A stretch of DNA of 12,701 nucleotides from contig JACRBO010000498.1 in NCBI GenBank assembly GCA_016219235.1, positions 1 to 12,701 on the forward strand. Direction: 5' to 3'. Within the stretch, counting starts at the first letter, position 1. Each line of letters opens with the position of its first letter. Of the stretch, positions 1 through 8,591 are shown one piece after another. The translations under genes and the position numbers were made by a program. The notes under the pieces are model-generated. The model was not told where the DNA came from. It made no database searches and saw only the letters and a list, made by a program, of their open reading frames with translations. The DNA is from Chloroflexota bacterium. Lineage in GTDB: Bacteria > Chloroflexota > Anaerolineae > Fen-1058.

Positions 1-3000
1 ATACTTCGGATCGAGCGGCGGCGCCCATGTCGCAGTGTCCGTCAACGGCGGCGGCGGCAGCACCGGGCAGCCTTCGCAATCCATCTGGTTGGTCGTCGTG
101 ATCAGGTGCAAGCCGGTGGTGATGACGGGTGTTGAGAGTGAAGTCAACGTCACGGTGGAAACGCGCGTGCCCTTTGGATAATCCACTTGCACTTGCCAGT
201 AAGGCACTTCGTAGCGACCGGGTTCCAATCGCAACAAGCCACCGGGGAGGCTGACGCGATCGTAACCGTCGATGTGCTCAACCACATAGTCCGGGATGTT
301 GACCTGTAGGGCCGTCACCGGAACGGTCGGGGCTGCCGGATTTGGCAATCCGGCAGGAGCGTGTGTAGTTGTTAATTTTCCAAACTTGGGATCGCCGTAC
401 AGTTGATATTCAAACGCCCACAACTTGCCGTGATCGTAGAACGGCCCATCGTCATCCCACGCGGCGATGCGCGTGTTGTTCAGCGCCACACCCGCGCTTT
501 GATCGATCGGCCAGTGGCGGAAGAAGTATTTGCTGGCGAAGTCGTTGGTGCCGCGCTCCGATAGTTCCGTGGAGGCGATGTACGCGCCCACGCCTTTGTT
601 CATGAAGGCATCCGGCAGATTCACGTCGTCGGTGTCTTCGAAGTTGCCGGCCAGACACGCCGCCGCAAAAGCCACTGGCCGGGTGTTGCCAAAATCAAGC
701 CCCAGGACTTGACTGGTGGATAGCACGCCGCTCCATTCATCTTCGTTGCCGTGGTCGCGGTAGAAGATCACGTCACGATCGGGCGTGCGCCCGACGAACT
801 GAGCGTGCGGATCGGTCACGAGATAACTGTGGAGTGTTGAGACGCTCACACCGTCGGCGCGGAGCTCATCGGCGATGATGTCCACCGTAGGCATGAAGTT
901 GCTGGTCACACCCTCGCCGCGCCCGCTGACCAGCAGCGCGTGCGAACGATCGAAGTCGGCGCTGCCGTCGGCCACGGCAATAGCCCCGGACATGCCATTG
1001 ATCAGCATCGACGGGTTGTTGCCGACGATGCGGCCTACCACCAGTTCGGGGCGCGCGGTTTCGCCGGCCGTGTTGGCGTACCACAGATCGGTGTTACGGA
1101 CTTTGTCGGGAATGCCGGGATAGGTGGTGAAGTTGCCGGGGCCGGCGTAGTGCGCGGGCACAATCTCCGTCTCGCCGACGATGAGCAGGTAGCCCTTGTT
1201 CTTCACGAAGAAGTCCGGGTGCAGGGCCTGCTTCCACGCGCCGTTCTTCTCGACGATGTTGTCCAGCGCATCCACGCCATATGTGTCCAGATAGCCGATG
1301 ACGCCGTTCTTGTAGTAGGCCAGCGTCGCCATGGTGGCCAGGACGGGCGGCACATCAACATCGGTGTAGAAGTCGTACAGGCGGCCGGGATTGGTGGTAA
1401 GCAAGTAGTCGCTGGTCTTGTAGGCCGCAAACAGCGACGGAATCAGGCTTTCGCTGGCGCCTGTCGCGGCGTCGGTGACTTGCGTCGTCCCCAGCGGAAA
1501 CCACTCGCAGTCGCGCGGACCGGTGCCTGAGCCGGACATGTAGCACAACCTCACATTCGCCGTGCCAATGCCGTAGCTGGAGCCAGTCTCGTACATGATC
1601 GGGATCATCACATACGAGATGGTGCGCTGGTTGCCGGGCGTCAGGCGCAGCCACTCATCAGTGCCTGTCACAAACTGGAAGTCCACATCGGCTTTGTGGG
1701 TAATGGGCCGATAGAACGTGCTGATCTCTGCGTTGCCAGAGAAGTTGACATCGGCCGGCTGAAAGCCCAGCACTTCATCGCTCAACGTGTCGAGGTAGGC
1801 ATCGACTGTGCCGTTGTTTTTGATCCCCAGATCGACGCGGAAGAAATTGCCCTGCCGCGTGACCGTGCGCGTGATGGCGAGAGTGGGATTGCCCTGCACG
1901 ATGTTCACCGGCTGTTCCACGCAGTCCAGTTCGGTCGAGGTCGCGCGCGCACACACCTTGAGCGTGTACGTGCCGATCGGTTTGTTGGCGATGCTGTAGG
2001 CGTGCTCGAAACTGTTGTTCGCCAATATTCCGGCGAAGAAGGTGGTACTGCCCGTCAACCCGATCGAGACACTCTGCGGCTCCAGGGCCACGTCGCCGCA
2101 CAGTGTCGGCTCCACTCCGTCCGGCAAATCCTCGGAGAAGCCCGACCACGTACACGGCCACTCGTACTGATAGGCTTTGCCCGACACCGGCAGCGTTGTG
2201 CCGGCCGGCGTGGTACTGCCAGCGACATACACGGTAGTGTCGGGATTGGGCGTAAAGAGTTGCAGTTCGCCGGTCGCCGCAGTGCTGGCGGGCGTCACGT
2301 TGTTGGTCAGCGGCGTGCCGCTGCTGCCCTGCTTGTTGCGCACTTCGGCCTTGAAGGTGTGCGCCTTGAAGAAGTCGGCGCGCGCCAGGCCCAGGTTGGC
2401 GGGCGAGAAGTAGATGTTGAAGTAGTTGGTCGCTGCATCAGGCGTGTAGTCTGTGCCCAGCGCGATGTTGTCCATGAAGAACGAGACGCGATCGACGCAG
2501 GCCGGATCGGCTGTCAGCACCCGCACCAGGTAATACTCGTACATGCTCGACGGCCACTTGATCACGGACAGGTTGGACAGCTGCGGCAGATCGCTGCACA
2601 GCGGCTTCGTCTCCAGGACGTAGTCGGGCGAGTTGGCGACCAGACCGTTGGTGCCGGTGACCACGATCGCGAAGTGATAGACCCGATCGGCTTCCAGGCC
2701 CGTCAATTGCGTGGTCTGCTGCACGCCGCTGGTCGTGCCGGTCTTGGTCGATCCATACGCGCCGCTGAATTGACCGTATTTCACCGCGTAGGCTTGCCCC
2801 GGCTCGGACAGCCACTTGATCGTGGCGGTGTGCTCCCCCGTGGAATCGACCTTCACGTTCAAGATGCTGGGCAGCGACTGGTTGCACGCCCACACATCAG
2901 ACAGACTGTTGTTGAGTTTGGTGCTCTCCAACACCACATTGTCGGGATCGGCCAACAATTTGGCCGTCGCCGTAATCCCCGGACACGCCCACGTGTAGTT

Positions 3001-5001
3001 GATGTAATCCGCGCGAATGCCGCCGGGTGGAATGGGCGCAGTCACCAACCCTTGCGATTTCAACACGTCGTTTTGATAGATATTGATCGAGTAGCCACCG
3101 GCCGGTTCGGCGGTGCCGCCGCCGATATTCTTGAGAACGTAGCCGGGTTTGCCCTGTCCCGCGTCATACCACATGCTGCTCACGATCAGATCGGGCAGGC
3201 CGGCCAGCGGTTCGATGCTCACGGCTTTGGTTGCTTGCGCTGCGCTCTGCGTGCCGCAGTTTTGCGCCGTCACTGTGATCGTCCTGGGACCGCTGGTATT
3301 CCACGTGTAGGTCTTGGTCGTTTGCGTGATCGTGCCCGACGTCGTCTGCGGAGCCTGATCGCTGGCCTGCCACGTAAACGTGATCGGCGTCGTAGGCGCG
3401 ATCGGGCTGGCTGTGGCCGTAAAGGTGTAGTTCGTGCCAGTGAGGCCGCTGCTCACGCCGATCACGCTTACATCCGAAATCGGATTGGGACAGCTGGGTG
3501 GCGGAGCACTGATGGTGATCTGATGCGTGTCCGTAGCGGATCCGCCGCAGTTCTGCGCCGTCACCGTGATCGTCTTCGCGCCAGTGGTGGTAAACGTGAA
3601 CGGGAAAGTCGCGCCAGTGGGGCAGGCGGGTTGATGCGATCCTCCACAGATCAGATCGGTAGTGCGCCACGTGTAGGTGATGGGCGTAGTGGCATTCACT
3701 GGTACAGGCACTGGCGAAAACGTGTACTGCGTACCCGTGACACCCGTCGTCGCGCCGTTGATGCTGACGCCCGTGAGCGGCGCGGCGCAGGTGTGGTAGG
3801 CAATCACCAGCCGCGCGCTGCTGTTAGCGGGCAGCGCGTAGAATGAGTAAGTGCCTGTGCCGGTCGGATCGAGCCGCAGTTGGATGCCGTAATTCTCGAT
3901 CGTGCCGGAATACCAGCCGCGCACGAGGTTGCTCACGTCCCAGCGCAGCCAGCCCGTGGCATATGCTTTGGGCAGATCGCCCATCGCTTGCGTGACCGGC
4001 CGCGTGGTCCAGTTCACAGTGTTTTCATTCCACGTCGAGATGACGGCATCGGCCCAGATGTCGGTCACGGCTTCGGGCGCATTCAGCAGGTTGATCTCCG
4101 AGTATAGTTCCAGCGACGCCGAAATCACCACCACGCTTGATGGCAAACTCGACGTGTCGAATTTCAACAGCGTATTGCGGGCATTGCCGGTCGGGCGGCC
4201 GACATACAGTTGGCTGTCCGTGCCGTAGTTGTTGGAAGGCAGCGCTTGATTGATCCACGTGTCGGCCTGCACCGGCAAAATCGCGGGCGAGCCTTGCGTG
4301 GCGTAGATCACGGTGAGGCGCGGGATGCGCAGTGAGGCATTCTCGCTTGAATCATAATCGAGTGTGCCATAGGTCGTGCCCGCCTGCGCTAACAAGAACC
4401 CGTAGTTGATGCGCGTGCCCGACTGCCACTGCTGCACCAGCGAGGTCACATTCCACTTGTGCCAGCCCAGGCCGCTTACGGTCTGTGAGCCGTAATCGGC
4501 AGAGTATGTGGGCTTGTTGTTCCAGTTCACCGTGCTTTCAGTCCAACTGCTCAATGCCATATAGGTGCGAATGTTTGGCGTCGAACTGACGGGCGCGTAC
4601 AGTTCCAGCGTAGCCGTGACGATCGTCGCATTGGCGGGCAGCGATGCAATATCGAACTGCACCAGCGTCTGATACGCCTCCGACGGCGCGAGGATGCGGC
4701 CCGTGCGCAGGTAGGTGGTGTTGCTGTAATTCACCGTGGGCGAATTCTGCCGCACGTGCGCGTCGGCCTGCGCCATGAACGTCATCTGCAAATTGTTCGC
4801 ATCGATGGCGACGGGGGCTTCAGGGCCGCAGACCACGTTCGATGGTGCAACGCTCGCCACCTCGATCGACTTCGGCAGCCCGATCGGTTTGTCGGCCTCC
4901 ATTGCCTGAGCTGCACGACCACTCAAGCCGACGCTCACCACGCCGATAAATGCCATCACAAAAATCAGTGCTATGCCAATGTGCCACACTCGCGTCTTCA
5001 T
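1..5001 (-). CDS. Secreted multidomain protein with C25 (gingipain-like) cysteine peptidase domain, partial at the left edge
   Basis: The minus-strand frame is open from ATG at 5001 to base 1 (1,667 codons, no stop), so the C-terminus is missing. Residues 5-33 form a signal peptide ending in AQA. Two DNRLRE-type stalk modules follow (about 68-232 and 238-405; STWNENTVNW, GWLRWDVSNLVRGW), then two PKD/Ig-like repeats (about 406-497 and 498-596), a CARDB-like segment (598-706), an Fn3-like segment (707-798) and further beta-rich sequence. Residues about 1190-1540 look like peptidase family C25: YRDHGNEDEW carries the likely catalytic His1417 and AAACLAGNF the likely Cys1449, a 32-residue spacing close to that of gingipains. 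A proline linker (CPVLPPPPLTD) lies near the edge. The inferred role is an exported or surface cysteine endopeptidase that may bind carbohydrate or envelope; the substrate is unknown. The frame and protease motifs are clear; module names rest on recalled patterns. Confidence 0.88.
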   Translation of the reverse strand, partial: MKTRVWHIGIALIFVMAFIGVVSVGLSGRAAQAMEADKPIGLPKSIEVASVAPSNVVCGPEAPVAIDANNLQMTFMAQADAHVRQNSPTVNYSNTTYLRTGRILAPSEAYQTLVQFDIASLPANATIVTATLELYAPVSSTPNIRTYMALSSWTESTVNWNNKPTYSADYGSQTVSGLGWHKWNVTSLVQQWQSGTRINYGFLLAQAGTTYGTLDYDSSENASLRIPRLTVIYATQGSPAILPVQADTWINQALPSNNYGTDSQLYVGRPTGNARNTLLKFDTSSLPSSVVVISASLELYSEINLLNAPEAVTDIWADAVISTWNENTVNWTTRPVTQAMGDLPKAYATGWLRWDVSNLVRGWYSGTIENYGIQLRLDPTGTGTYSFYALPANSSARLVIAYHTCAAPLTGVSINGATTGVTGTQYTFSPVPVPVNATTPITYTWRTTDLICGGSHQPACPTGATFPFTFTTTGAKTITVTAQNCGGSATDTHQITISAPPPSCPNPISDVSVIGVSSGLTGTNYTFTATASPIAPTTPITFTWQASDQAPQTTSGTITQTTKTYTWNTSGPRTITVTAQNCGTQSAAQATKAVSIEPLAGLPDLIVSSMWYDAGQGKPGYVLKNIGGGTAEPAGGYSINIYQNDVLKSQGLVTAPIPPGGIRADYINYTWACPGITATAKLLADPDNVVLESTKLNNSLSDVWACNQSLPSILNVKVDSTGEHTATIKWLSEPGQAYAVKYGQFSGAYGSTKTGTTSGVQQTTQLTGLEADRVYHFAIVVTGTNGLVANSPDYVLETKPLCSDLPQLSNLSVIKWPSSMYEYYLVRVLTADPACVDRVSFFMDNIALGTDYTPDAATNYFNIYFSPANLGLARADFFKAHTFKAEVRNKQGSSGTPLTNNVTPASTAATGELQLFTPNPDTTVYVAGSTTPAGTTLPVSGKAYQYEWPCTWSGFSEDLPDGVEPTLCGDVALEPQSVSIGLTGSTTFFAGILANNSFEHAYSIANKPIGTYTLKVCARATSTELDCVEQPVNIVQGNPTLAITRTVTRQGNFFRVDLGIKNNGTVDAYLDTLSDEVLGFQPADVNFSGNAEISTFYRPITHKADVDFQFVTGTDEWLRLTPGNQRTISYVMIPIMYETGSSYGIGTANVRLCYMSGSGTGPRDCEWFPLGTTQVTDAATGASESLIPSLFAAYKTSDYLLTTNPGRLYDFYTDVDVPPVLATMATLAYYKNGVIGYLDTYGVDALDNIVEKNGAWKQALHPDFFVKNKGYLLIVGETEIVPAHYAGPGNFTTYPGIPDKVRNTDLWYANTAGETARPELVVGRIVGNNPSMLINGMSGAIAVADGSADFDRSHALLVSGRGEGVTSNFMPTVDIIADELRADGVSVSTLHSYLVTDPHAQFVGRTPDRDVIFYRDHGNEDEWSGVLSTSQVLGLDFGNTRPVAFAAACLAGNFEDTDDVNLPDAFMNKGVGAYIASTELSERGTNDFASKYFFRHWPIDQSAGVALNNTRIAAWDDDGPFYDHGKLWAFEYQLYGDPKFGKLTTTHAPAGLPNPAAPTVPVTALQVNIPDYVVEHIDGYDRVSLPGGLLRLEPGRYEVPYWQVQVDYPKGTRVSTVTLTSLSTPVITTGLHLITTTNQMDCEGCPVLPPPPLTDTATWAPPLDPKY

Positions 5002-5009
5002 GTCTGCTT

Positions 5010-5015
5010 CCTCCT
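5010..5015 (-). promoter_or_regulatory. Strong ribosome binding site of the C25 peptidase gene
   Basis: Read on the minus strand this is AGGAGG, eight bases before the ATG at 5001. It is the best Shine-Dalgarno match in the window and fixes the start of the large gene, whose signal peptide begins at once (MKTRVWHIG). Confidence 0.85.
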
Positions 5016-5028
5016 GAAAAGAATGCTG

Positions 5029-5086
5029 AATCACAGAGGACACCGAGAACACGGAGAAGAAGCGATTCTCTGCGCCCTTTGTGGTT
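5029..5086. repeat. Imperfect palindromic repeat (HRGHREHGEE-type element)
   Basis: The left arm 5029-5049 and right arm 5066-5086 are inverted copies matching at 16 of 21 positions, separated by a 16-base loop; two of the mismatches would be G-U pairs in a plus-strand RNA and two others in a minus-strand RNA. Read forward, the left arm encodes the spurious peptide NHRGHREHGEE. I recall very similar peptides and palindromes scattered between genes in many environmental bacteria, so this is probably a dispersed intergenic repeat. It lies 14 bases beyond the ribosome binding site of the C25 gene and could fold in its leader RNA or end transcription from the small gene upstream. No T-run marks it as an intrinsic terminator. 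Confidence 0.65.
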
Positions 5087-5123
5087 AATCTTGCTCGCGC
5101 ATCACTCAACACCACTAATCCCC

Positions 5124-5195
5124 AATCTACGAATCTACTAATTTACCTGCCTCCTTGTCTACTTGTCTACTTGTTTCCGTGTCTACTTGCGTCTC
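5124..5195. repeat. Degenerate 8-bp tandem array, nine units
   Basis: Plus-strand units in register from 5124 are AATCTACG, AATCTACT, AATTTACC, TGCCTCCT, TGTCTACT, TGTCTACT, TGTTTCCG, TGTCTACT and TGCGTCTC. Three are identical and the others differ mostly at one to three positions. The array overlaps the 3' end of the small minus-strand gene and supplies its last 22 codons and stop. Replication slippage is the usual origin of such arrays. The final unit is the weakest match, so the right boundary may be 5187. Confidence 0.75.
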
Positions 5196-5345
5196 CTCTT
5201 CCAACACCTTAAACAAATCCTGCAGCCGCGCAAAGTTGCGCCGCTGGCCGGTGTGCGGATCTTCAAGCGAAGCCCGCCACGGCACAGCGTCGCCTTCGCG
5301 CCACAGCCGCAGCAGATACGAAAAGTAGTTGAGGGATTTCTTCAT
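5127..5345 (-). CDS. Small hypothetical protein (YLLRLWRE type) with a repeat-encoded tail
   Basis: A 72-residue minus-strand frame. Residues 1-50 look like a genuine compact domain: MKKSLNYFSYLLRLWREGD, then PWRASLEDPHTGQRRNFA, then an amphipathic helix ending in KVLEEE. I recall many Chloroflexota hypothetical proteins of about 50-70 residues with the same order (YLLRLWR, WRASLE, PHTGER, F-L--L); their function is unknown to me. Residues 51-72 (TQVDTETSRQVDKEAGKLVD) and the stop are encoded by the octamer array and probably carry no family signal. There is no signal peptide or membrane segment, and no clear Shine-Dalgarno sequence precedes the ATG at 5345. It is divergent from the large regulator and codirectional with the C25 gene, 125 bases away. 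It is cytoplasmic by inference. Confidence 0.65.
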   Translation of the reverse strand: MKKSLNYFSYLLRLWREGDAVPWRASLEDPHTGQRRNFARLQDLFKVLEEETQVDTETSRQVDKEAGKLVDS

Positions 5346-5367
5346 CGGCGTGGGTTTGCGCTATAAT
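5339..5367 (+). promoter_or_regulatory. Likely promoter of the STAND regulator
   Basis: A perfect TATAAT lies at 5362-5367. The hexamer 17 bases upstream (TCTTCA, 5339-5344) matches TTGACA at only three positions, so the -35 box is weak and may need an activator. Transcription would begin near 5374, giving a leader of about 54 bases before the ATG at 5428. The -35 box overlaps the start codon of the divergent small gene, so the two transcripts share one control region. Confidence 0.5.
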
Positions 5368-5427
5368 CGGATGCAACTTGTGACTACTGTAGCAAGCCAT
5401 CGTTCACAAATCGTTTAATCGGCCGCC

Positions 5428-8400
5428 ATGAGTGATTCCTCGCCACCCCGCCTGACCCTGCACGCCCTCGGCGGCCTGCGCCTCACCCTCGATGGGCAGC
5501 CCGTGGCCGATCTCGTCTCACGCAAAGCTGAAGCGCTGCTGATCTATCTGGCCTGTCACGCTCAGCCGCAACCCCGCGATGTGTTGGCCGACCTGTTGTG
5601 GGACGACGCCACGCAAACGCAAGCCGCCGGCAACTTGCGCGTCCTCCTCAACAGCCTGCGCCGCCGGTTGTCGCCGTTCCTCTGCATCGAACGTTATTCG
5701 TTGAGTTTCAACTTCGACAGTTCCTTCACCTTTGATATGCGCGATTTTGAAAACTGCGTTCGTTCCCGCCAACTCGAGCGGGCCGTCGAACTCTATCGCG
5801 GTGATTTTCTGGCGGGCTTCAATCTGCACGACAGCCGCCGCTTTGAAGAGTGGGCACTGCTGGAGCGCGAGCGTTCGCAGCGGCTCGCCATCGATACGCT
5901 GGACGAACTGATCGACGCCGACCTCCGTGCGCGCCGCTATCGATCCGGCATCGAGCACGCCGCGCATCTCTTGCGCCTCGATCCGCTGCGCGAAGACGCC
6001 CATCGCCGGTTGATGTTGATATACGCGCGCACCCATCAACGCCACGCCGCATGGCTGCAATTCCAGACCTGCCGCACAATCCTGCGCGCTGAACTGGACG
6101 TTGAACCGGCACCTGAAACGATCCACCTCGCGCAGCGACTTAAAGCGGCGGATGCAGCGCGAAGCGCCCCGCTCCCGATCGAACTCACCCCCTTCATCGG
6201 CCGCGAAGTTGAACTCGCGCAGATCGCCGCTCGGTTGAGCGATCCGCGCTGTCGTCTGCTCACGCTGATCGGCCCCGGCGGCAGCGGCAAGACGCGCCTC
6301 GCGCTGGAAACCGCCCGCGCTCTCGCCAACGACTTCATCAACGGCGCGGCCTTTGTCTCGCTCGCCGTCGTTCACACCGCCGACGATTTCATTGCGGCTG
6401 TGGCCGAGGCGCTGGGCATCACCTTCGTCGCCCGCACCGAGCCGCGCACGCAGTTGATTAACTGGCTGCGCGACCGGGAACTGCTGCTGGTGCTGGACAA
6501 CTTCGAGCACCTGTTGACCGCCGCCGATCAACTCGTCGCTTTCCTTAAAGCCGCGCCCGATCTGAAAGTGCTGGTCACTTCGCGCCAACGCCTGAATTTG
6601 CAAGCCGAATGGTTGATCGAAGTGAACGGCCTGATCGAAACGGAAGCCACGACGTTATTCGAACAGAGCGCTGTGCGGACGCACCCCGGCCCGATCGGCG
6701 ATCGGGCCGACATCGCCCGCATCTGCCGCCTGGTGCAAGGGCTGCCGTTGGCGATTGAATTGGCCGCGGCGTGGGCGCGCGAGCAGTCGTGCGCGGCGAT
6801 TGCCGATCAGATCGCGCGCAGCCTGGACTTTCTGGCGACGGAGCAGCGCGACGTGCCCGATCGGCATCGCAGCCTGCGCGTCGTGTTCGATCAATCGTGG
6901 GCGCTGCTCACGTCGAAACAGCGCGAGGTGCTGGCGCAGTTGTCGGTATTTCGCGGCGGCTTCGACGGCGCGGCCGCGCAGCAGGTGGCCGCGGCCGATG
7001 CCCGCACGCTGGCGGCGCTCATCGATCACTCGCTGGTGCGGCGCATCGATCGCGAGCGCTATGATCTGCATCCGTTGGTGCAGCAATATGCAATGGAGAA
7101 ACTGGCCGAAGCGACGGCCGTTCACGCGCGACACGCCGCGTTCTACGCGGATTTCTTGCAGCAGCGTGAAGGGGCGTTGAAAGGCGCCAATCAAGTTATC
7201 GCGCTGAAAACGATCGATCTTGAAATTGGTAACGTCCGCGCCATGTGGGAGTGGGCCGTCAATGCCACTGCCATCACTGTGCTGCATCAGACCATGGAGA
7301 CGCTGGTCACGTTTTACTGGCTGCGCAGTTGGTTTCACGAAGGCGCGGCGGTCTTTGAAAGAGCGGTGGCCGCTGTTGAAAAGATCGCTGGAAAGGACGC
7401 AGAGATCGATCGGGTGTGGGGCGAACTACTGGCGCGACAGGCGCGCCTGTGTGAATTCACCGCCGCTTCATCGAACACACCCACACAACTGTATCAACGC
7501 AGCCTATCGATCTTACAGGCCCTGAATGCAGAGCAATCAACCGCGCTGCCGCTGTTCGGGCTGGGCTACATGGCCCACATGCGCGGCGAATTCGACGTGG
7601 CGCGGCGCTACTATCAGACCAGCCTGAATCTATGTCGTGAGGCCGGCGATCAGTGGTCGGCGGCCAATGTGTTGAGCAATTTGTGCCTGACCTTGCGGCG
7701 GCAGGGCGAGTTTGACGACGCCAAGCAATATGGACTGGAGAGTCTGACCATCCGGCGCGCGATCGACGATCGGCGCGGCGTGGCTTCGTCGCAGAATAAT
7801 CTGGGGCTGGTGTACACCGCACTCGGCGAGTATGCGTCCGCCGAAGCCGCGCTGCGCGAATCGATCGATATTTGCCGCGACATCGATCACGCAGTGGGCA
7901 TGGCCAACGCGCTGACCGCCCTGTGCAACGCAGCGTACGGCCGGAACGCGCGGTCACAGGCGATTCAGTATCAACGTGAAGCGCTGGACCTGTACCGGCA
8001 GATCGGCGATGTGTGGGGCGTGGCGGTGGCGTGCAACAATCTGGGGCAGCTGGCGATGGAGGCGGACCAACTGTCCGAAGCACAGATTCTATTTGAAGAG
8101 AGCGTCGCGCTCTATCGGCAGACAGGCGTCAAGGCCGGGCTAGCCAATGCCTTGAGCAATCTGGGGCAGATCAGCTATTTACGCGGCGACTGGCCCGGTG
8201 CAGCGCGGCACTGGCGCGAGGCGCTGGCGATCACCGTGGAGATCGGCGACGTACCGATCGGGTTGGAGATTTTGACGCGGGCGGCGAAGTTATGGGCGCA
8301 GCAAGATCACGCCAGCGCGCCGCTGAAGGTCATTGCGTTTGTCCTCAAGCAACCGGCCCTGCTGGCCGAATCGCGCGCGGCCGCGCAGGAGTTGGCCGCG

Positions 8401-8514
8401 CACTTGCAGGCACGTTTTTCAACCACGCTCGCCGCCGCCGCTGAAGGCGCGGCGACGACGGATTTCACAACGATTGCGGCTGAAGTCTTGGAGGCACTCC
8501 GGTCGTTTGACTGA
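5428..8514 (+). CDS. AfsR/SARP-like STAND transcriptional regulator (wHTH-BTAD, NB-ARC, TPR)
   Basis: A 1,028-residue cytoplasmic regulator. Residues about 9-95 are an OmpR-type winged-helix DNA-binding domain (RKAEALLIYLA, LRVLLNSLRRRL), followed by a BTAD helical domain to about residue 240 (AVELYRGDFLAGF). The NB-ARC ATPase has a Walker A GPGGSGKT at 282-289, a Walker B LLLVLDN ending at D357-N358, an arginine-bearing VTSRQRL sensor segment and GLPLAIEL at 438-445. Helical linkers lead to about six TPR-like repeats between residues 705 and 950 (QNNLGLVYTALGEYASAEAAL). Known members of this class are signal-responsive activators that oligomerise on nucleotide binding; the TPR part is the presumed sensor. 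The ligand and target genes cannot be read from the sequence. No good Shine-Dalgarno site precedes the ATG, but the domain begins within ten residues, which supports this start. All key ATPase motifs look intact. Confidence 0.95.
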   Translation: MSDSSPPRLTLHALGGLRLTLDGQPVADLVSRKAEALLIYLACHAQPQPRDVLADLLWDDATQTQAAGNLRVLLNSLRRRLSPFLCIERYSLSFNFDSSFTFDMRDFENCVRSRQLERAVELYRGDFLAGFNLHDSRRFEEWALLERERSQRLAIDTLDELIDADLRARRYRSGIEHAAHLLRLDPLREDAHRRLMLIYARTHQRHAAWLQFQTCRTILRAELDVEPAPETIHLAQRLKAADAARSAPLPIELTPFIGREVELAQIAARLSDPRCRLLTLIGPGGSGKTRLALETARALANDFINGAAFVSLAVVHTADDFIAAVAEALGITFVARTEPRTQLINWLRDRELLLVLDNFEHLLTAADQLVAFLKAAPDLKVLVTSRQRLNLQAEWLIEVNGLIETEATTLFEQSAVRTHPGPIGDRADIARICRLVQGLPLAIELAAAWAREQSCAAIADQIARSLDFLATEQRDVPDRHRSLRVVFDQSWALLTSKQREVLAQLSVFRGGFDGAAAQQVAAADARTLAALIDHSLVRRIDRERYDLHPLVQQYAMEKLAEATAVHARHAAFYADFLQQREGALKGANQVIALKTIDLEIGNVRAMWEWAVNATAITVLHQTMETLVTFYWLRSWFHEGAAVFERAVAAVEKIAGKDAEIDRVWGELLARQARLCEFTAASSNTPTQLYQRSLSILQALNAEQSTALPLFGLGYMAHMRGEFDVARRYYQTSLNLCREAGDQWSAANVLSNLCLTLRRQGEFDDAKQYGLESLTIRRAIDDRRGVASSQNNLGLVYTALGEYASAEAALRESIDICRDIDHAVGMANALTALCNAAYGRNARSQAIQYQREALDLYRQIGDVWGVAVACNNLGQLAMEADQLSEAQILFEESVALYRQTGVKAGLANALSNLGQISYLRGDWPGAARHWREALAITVEIGDVPIGLEILTRAAKLWAQQDHASAPLKVIAFVLKQPALLAESRAAAQELAAHLQARFSTTLAAAAEGAATTDFTTIAAEVLEALRSFD

Positions 8515-8522
8515 AGTGAGTG

Positions 8523-8557
8523 GCACGGCGGCGTGATCTCGTCATAATCTGCCGTGT
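8523..8557 (+). terminator. Possible hairpin after the regulator gene
   Basis: GCACGGC at 8523-8529 can pair with GCCGTGT at 8551-8557 (six Watson-Crick pairs plus one G-U) across a 21-base loop, nine bases after the stop codon. There is no T-run and the loop is long, so it is a weak candidate and may have no terminator function. Confidence 0.2.
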
Positions 8558-8591
8558 AACATCCGATCACAAAGACAGTTGATCTCACAGA

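Noticed and set aside
1696..3846. A 716-codon plus-strand open frame
   Set aside because: It is exactly antisense in codon register to the C25 gene. The minus-strand frame gives recognisable domains, a signal peptide and a ribosome site; the plus-strand peptide is Arg/Gly/Val-rich with no motif. Long antisense frames are expected with GC-biased third positions.
4756..5088. A plus-strand frame ending in the HRGHREHGEE peptide
   Set aside because: It overlaps the N-terminus of the C25 gene, and its only familiar part comes from translating the palindromic repeat, a well-known source of spurious proteins.
5124..5195. CRISPR-like array
   Set aside because: The repeats are 8 bp, contiguous and without spacers, so this is a simple tandem repeat.
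5518..6603. A 361-codon minus-strand open frame
   Set aside because: It lies wholly inside the STAND regulator and is the antisense shadow of its wHTH, BTAD and Walker A coding sequence; it has no recognisable domain or ribosome site.
6655..7338. A 227-codon minus-strand open frame
   Set aside because: Antisense shadow of the regulator's NB-ARC to TPR linker, in which GLPLAIEL and the surrounding helices are clearly coded on the plus strand.
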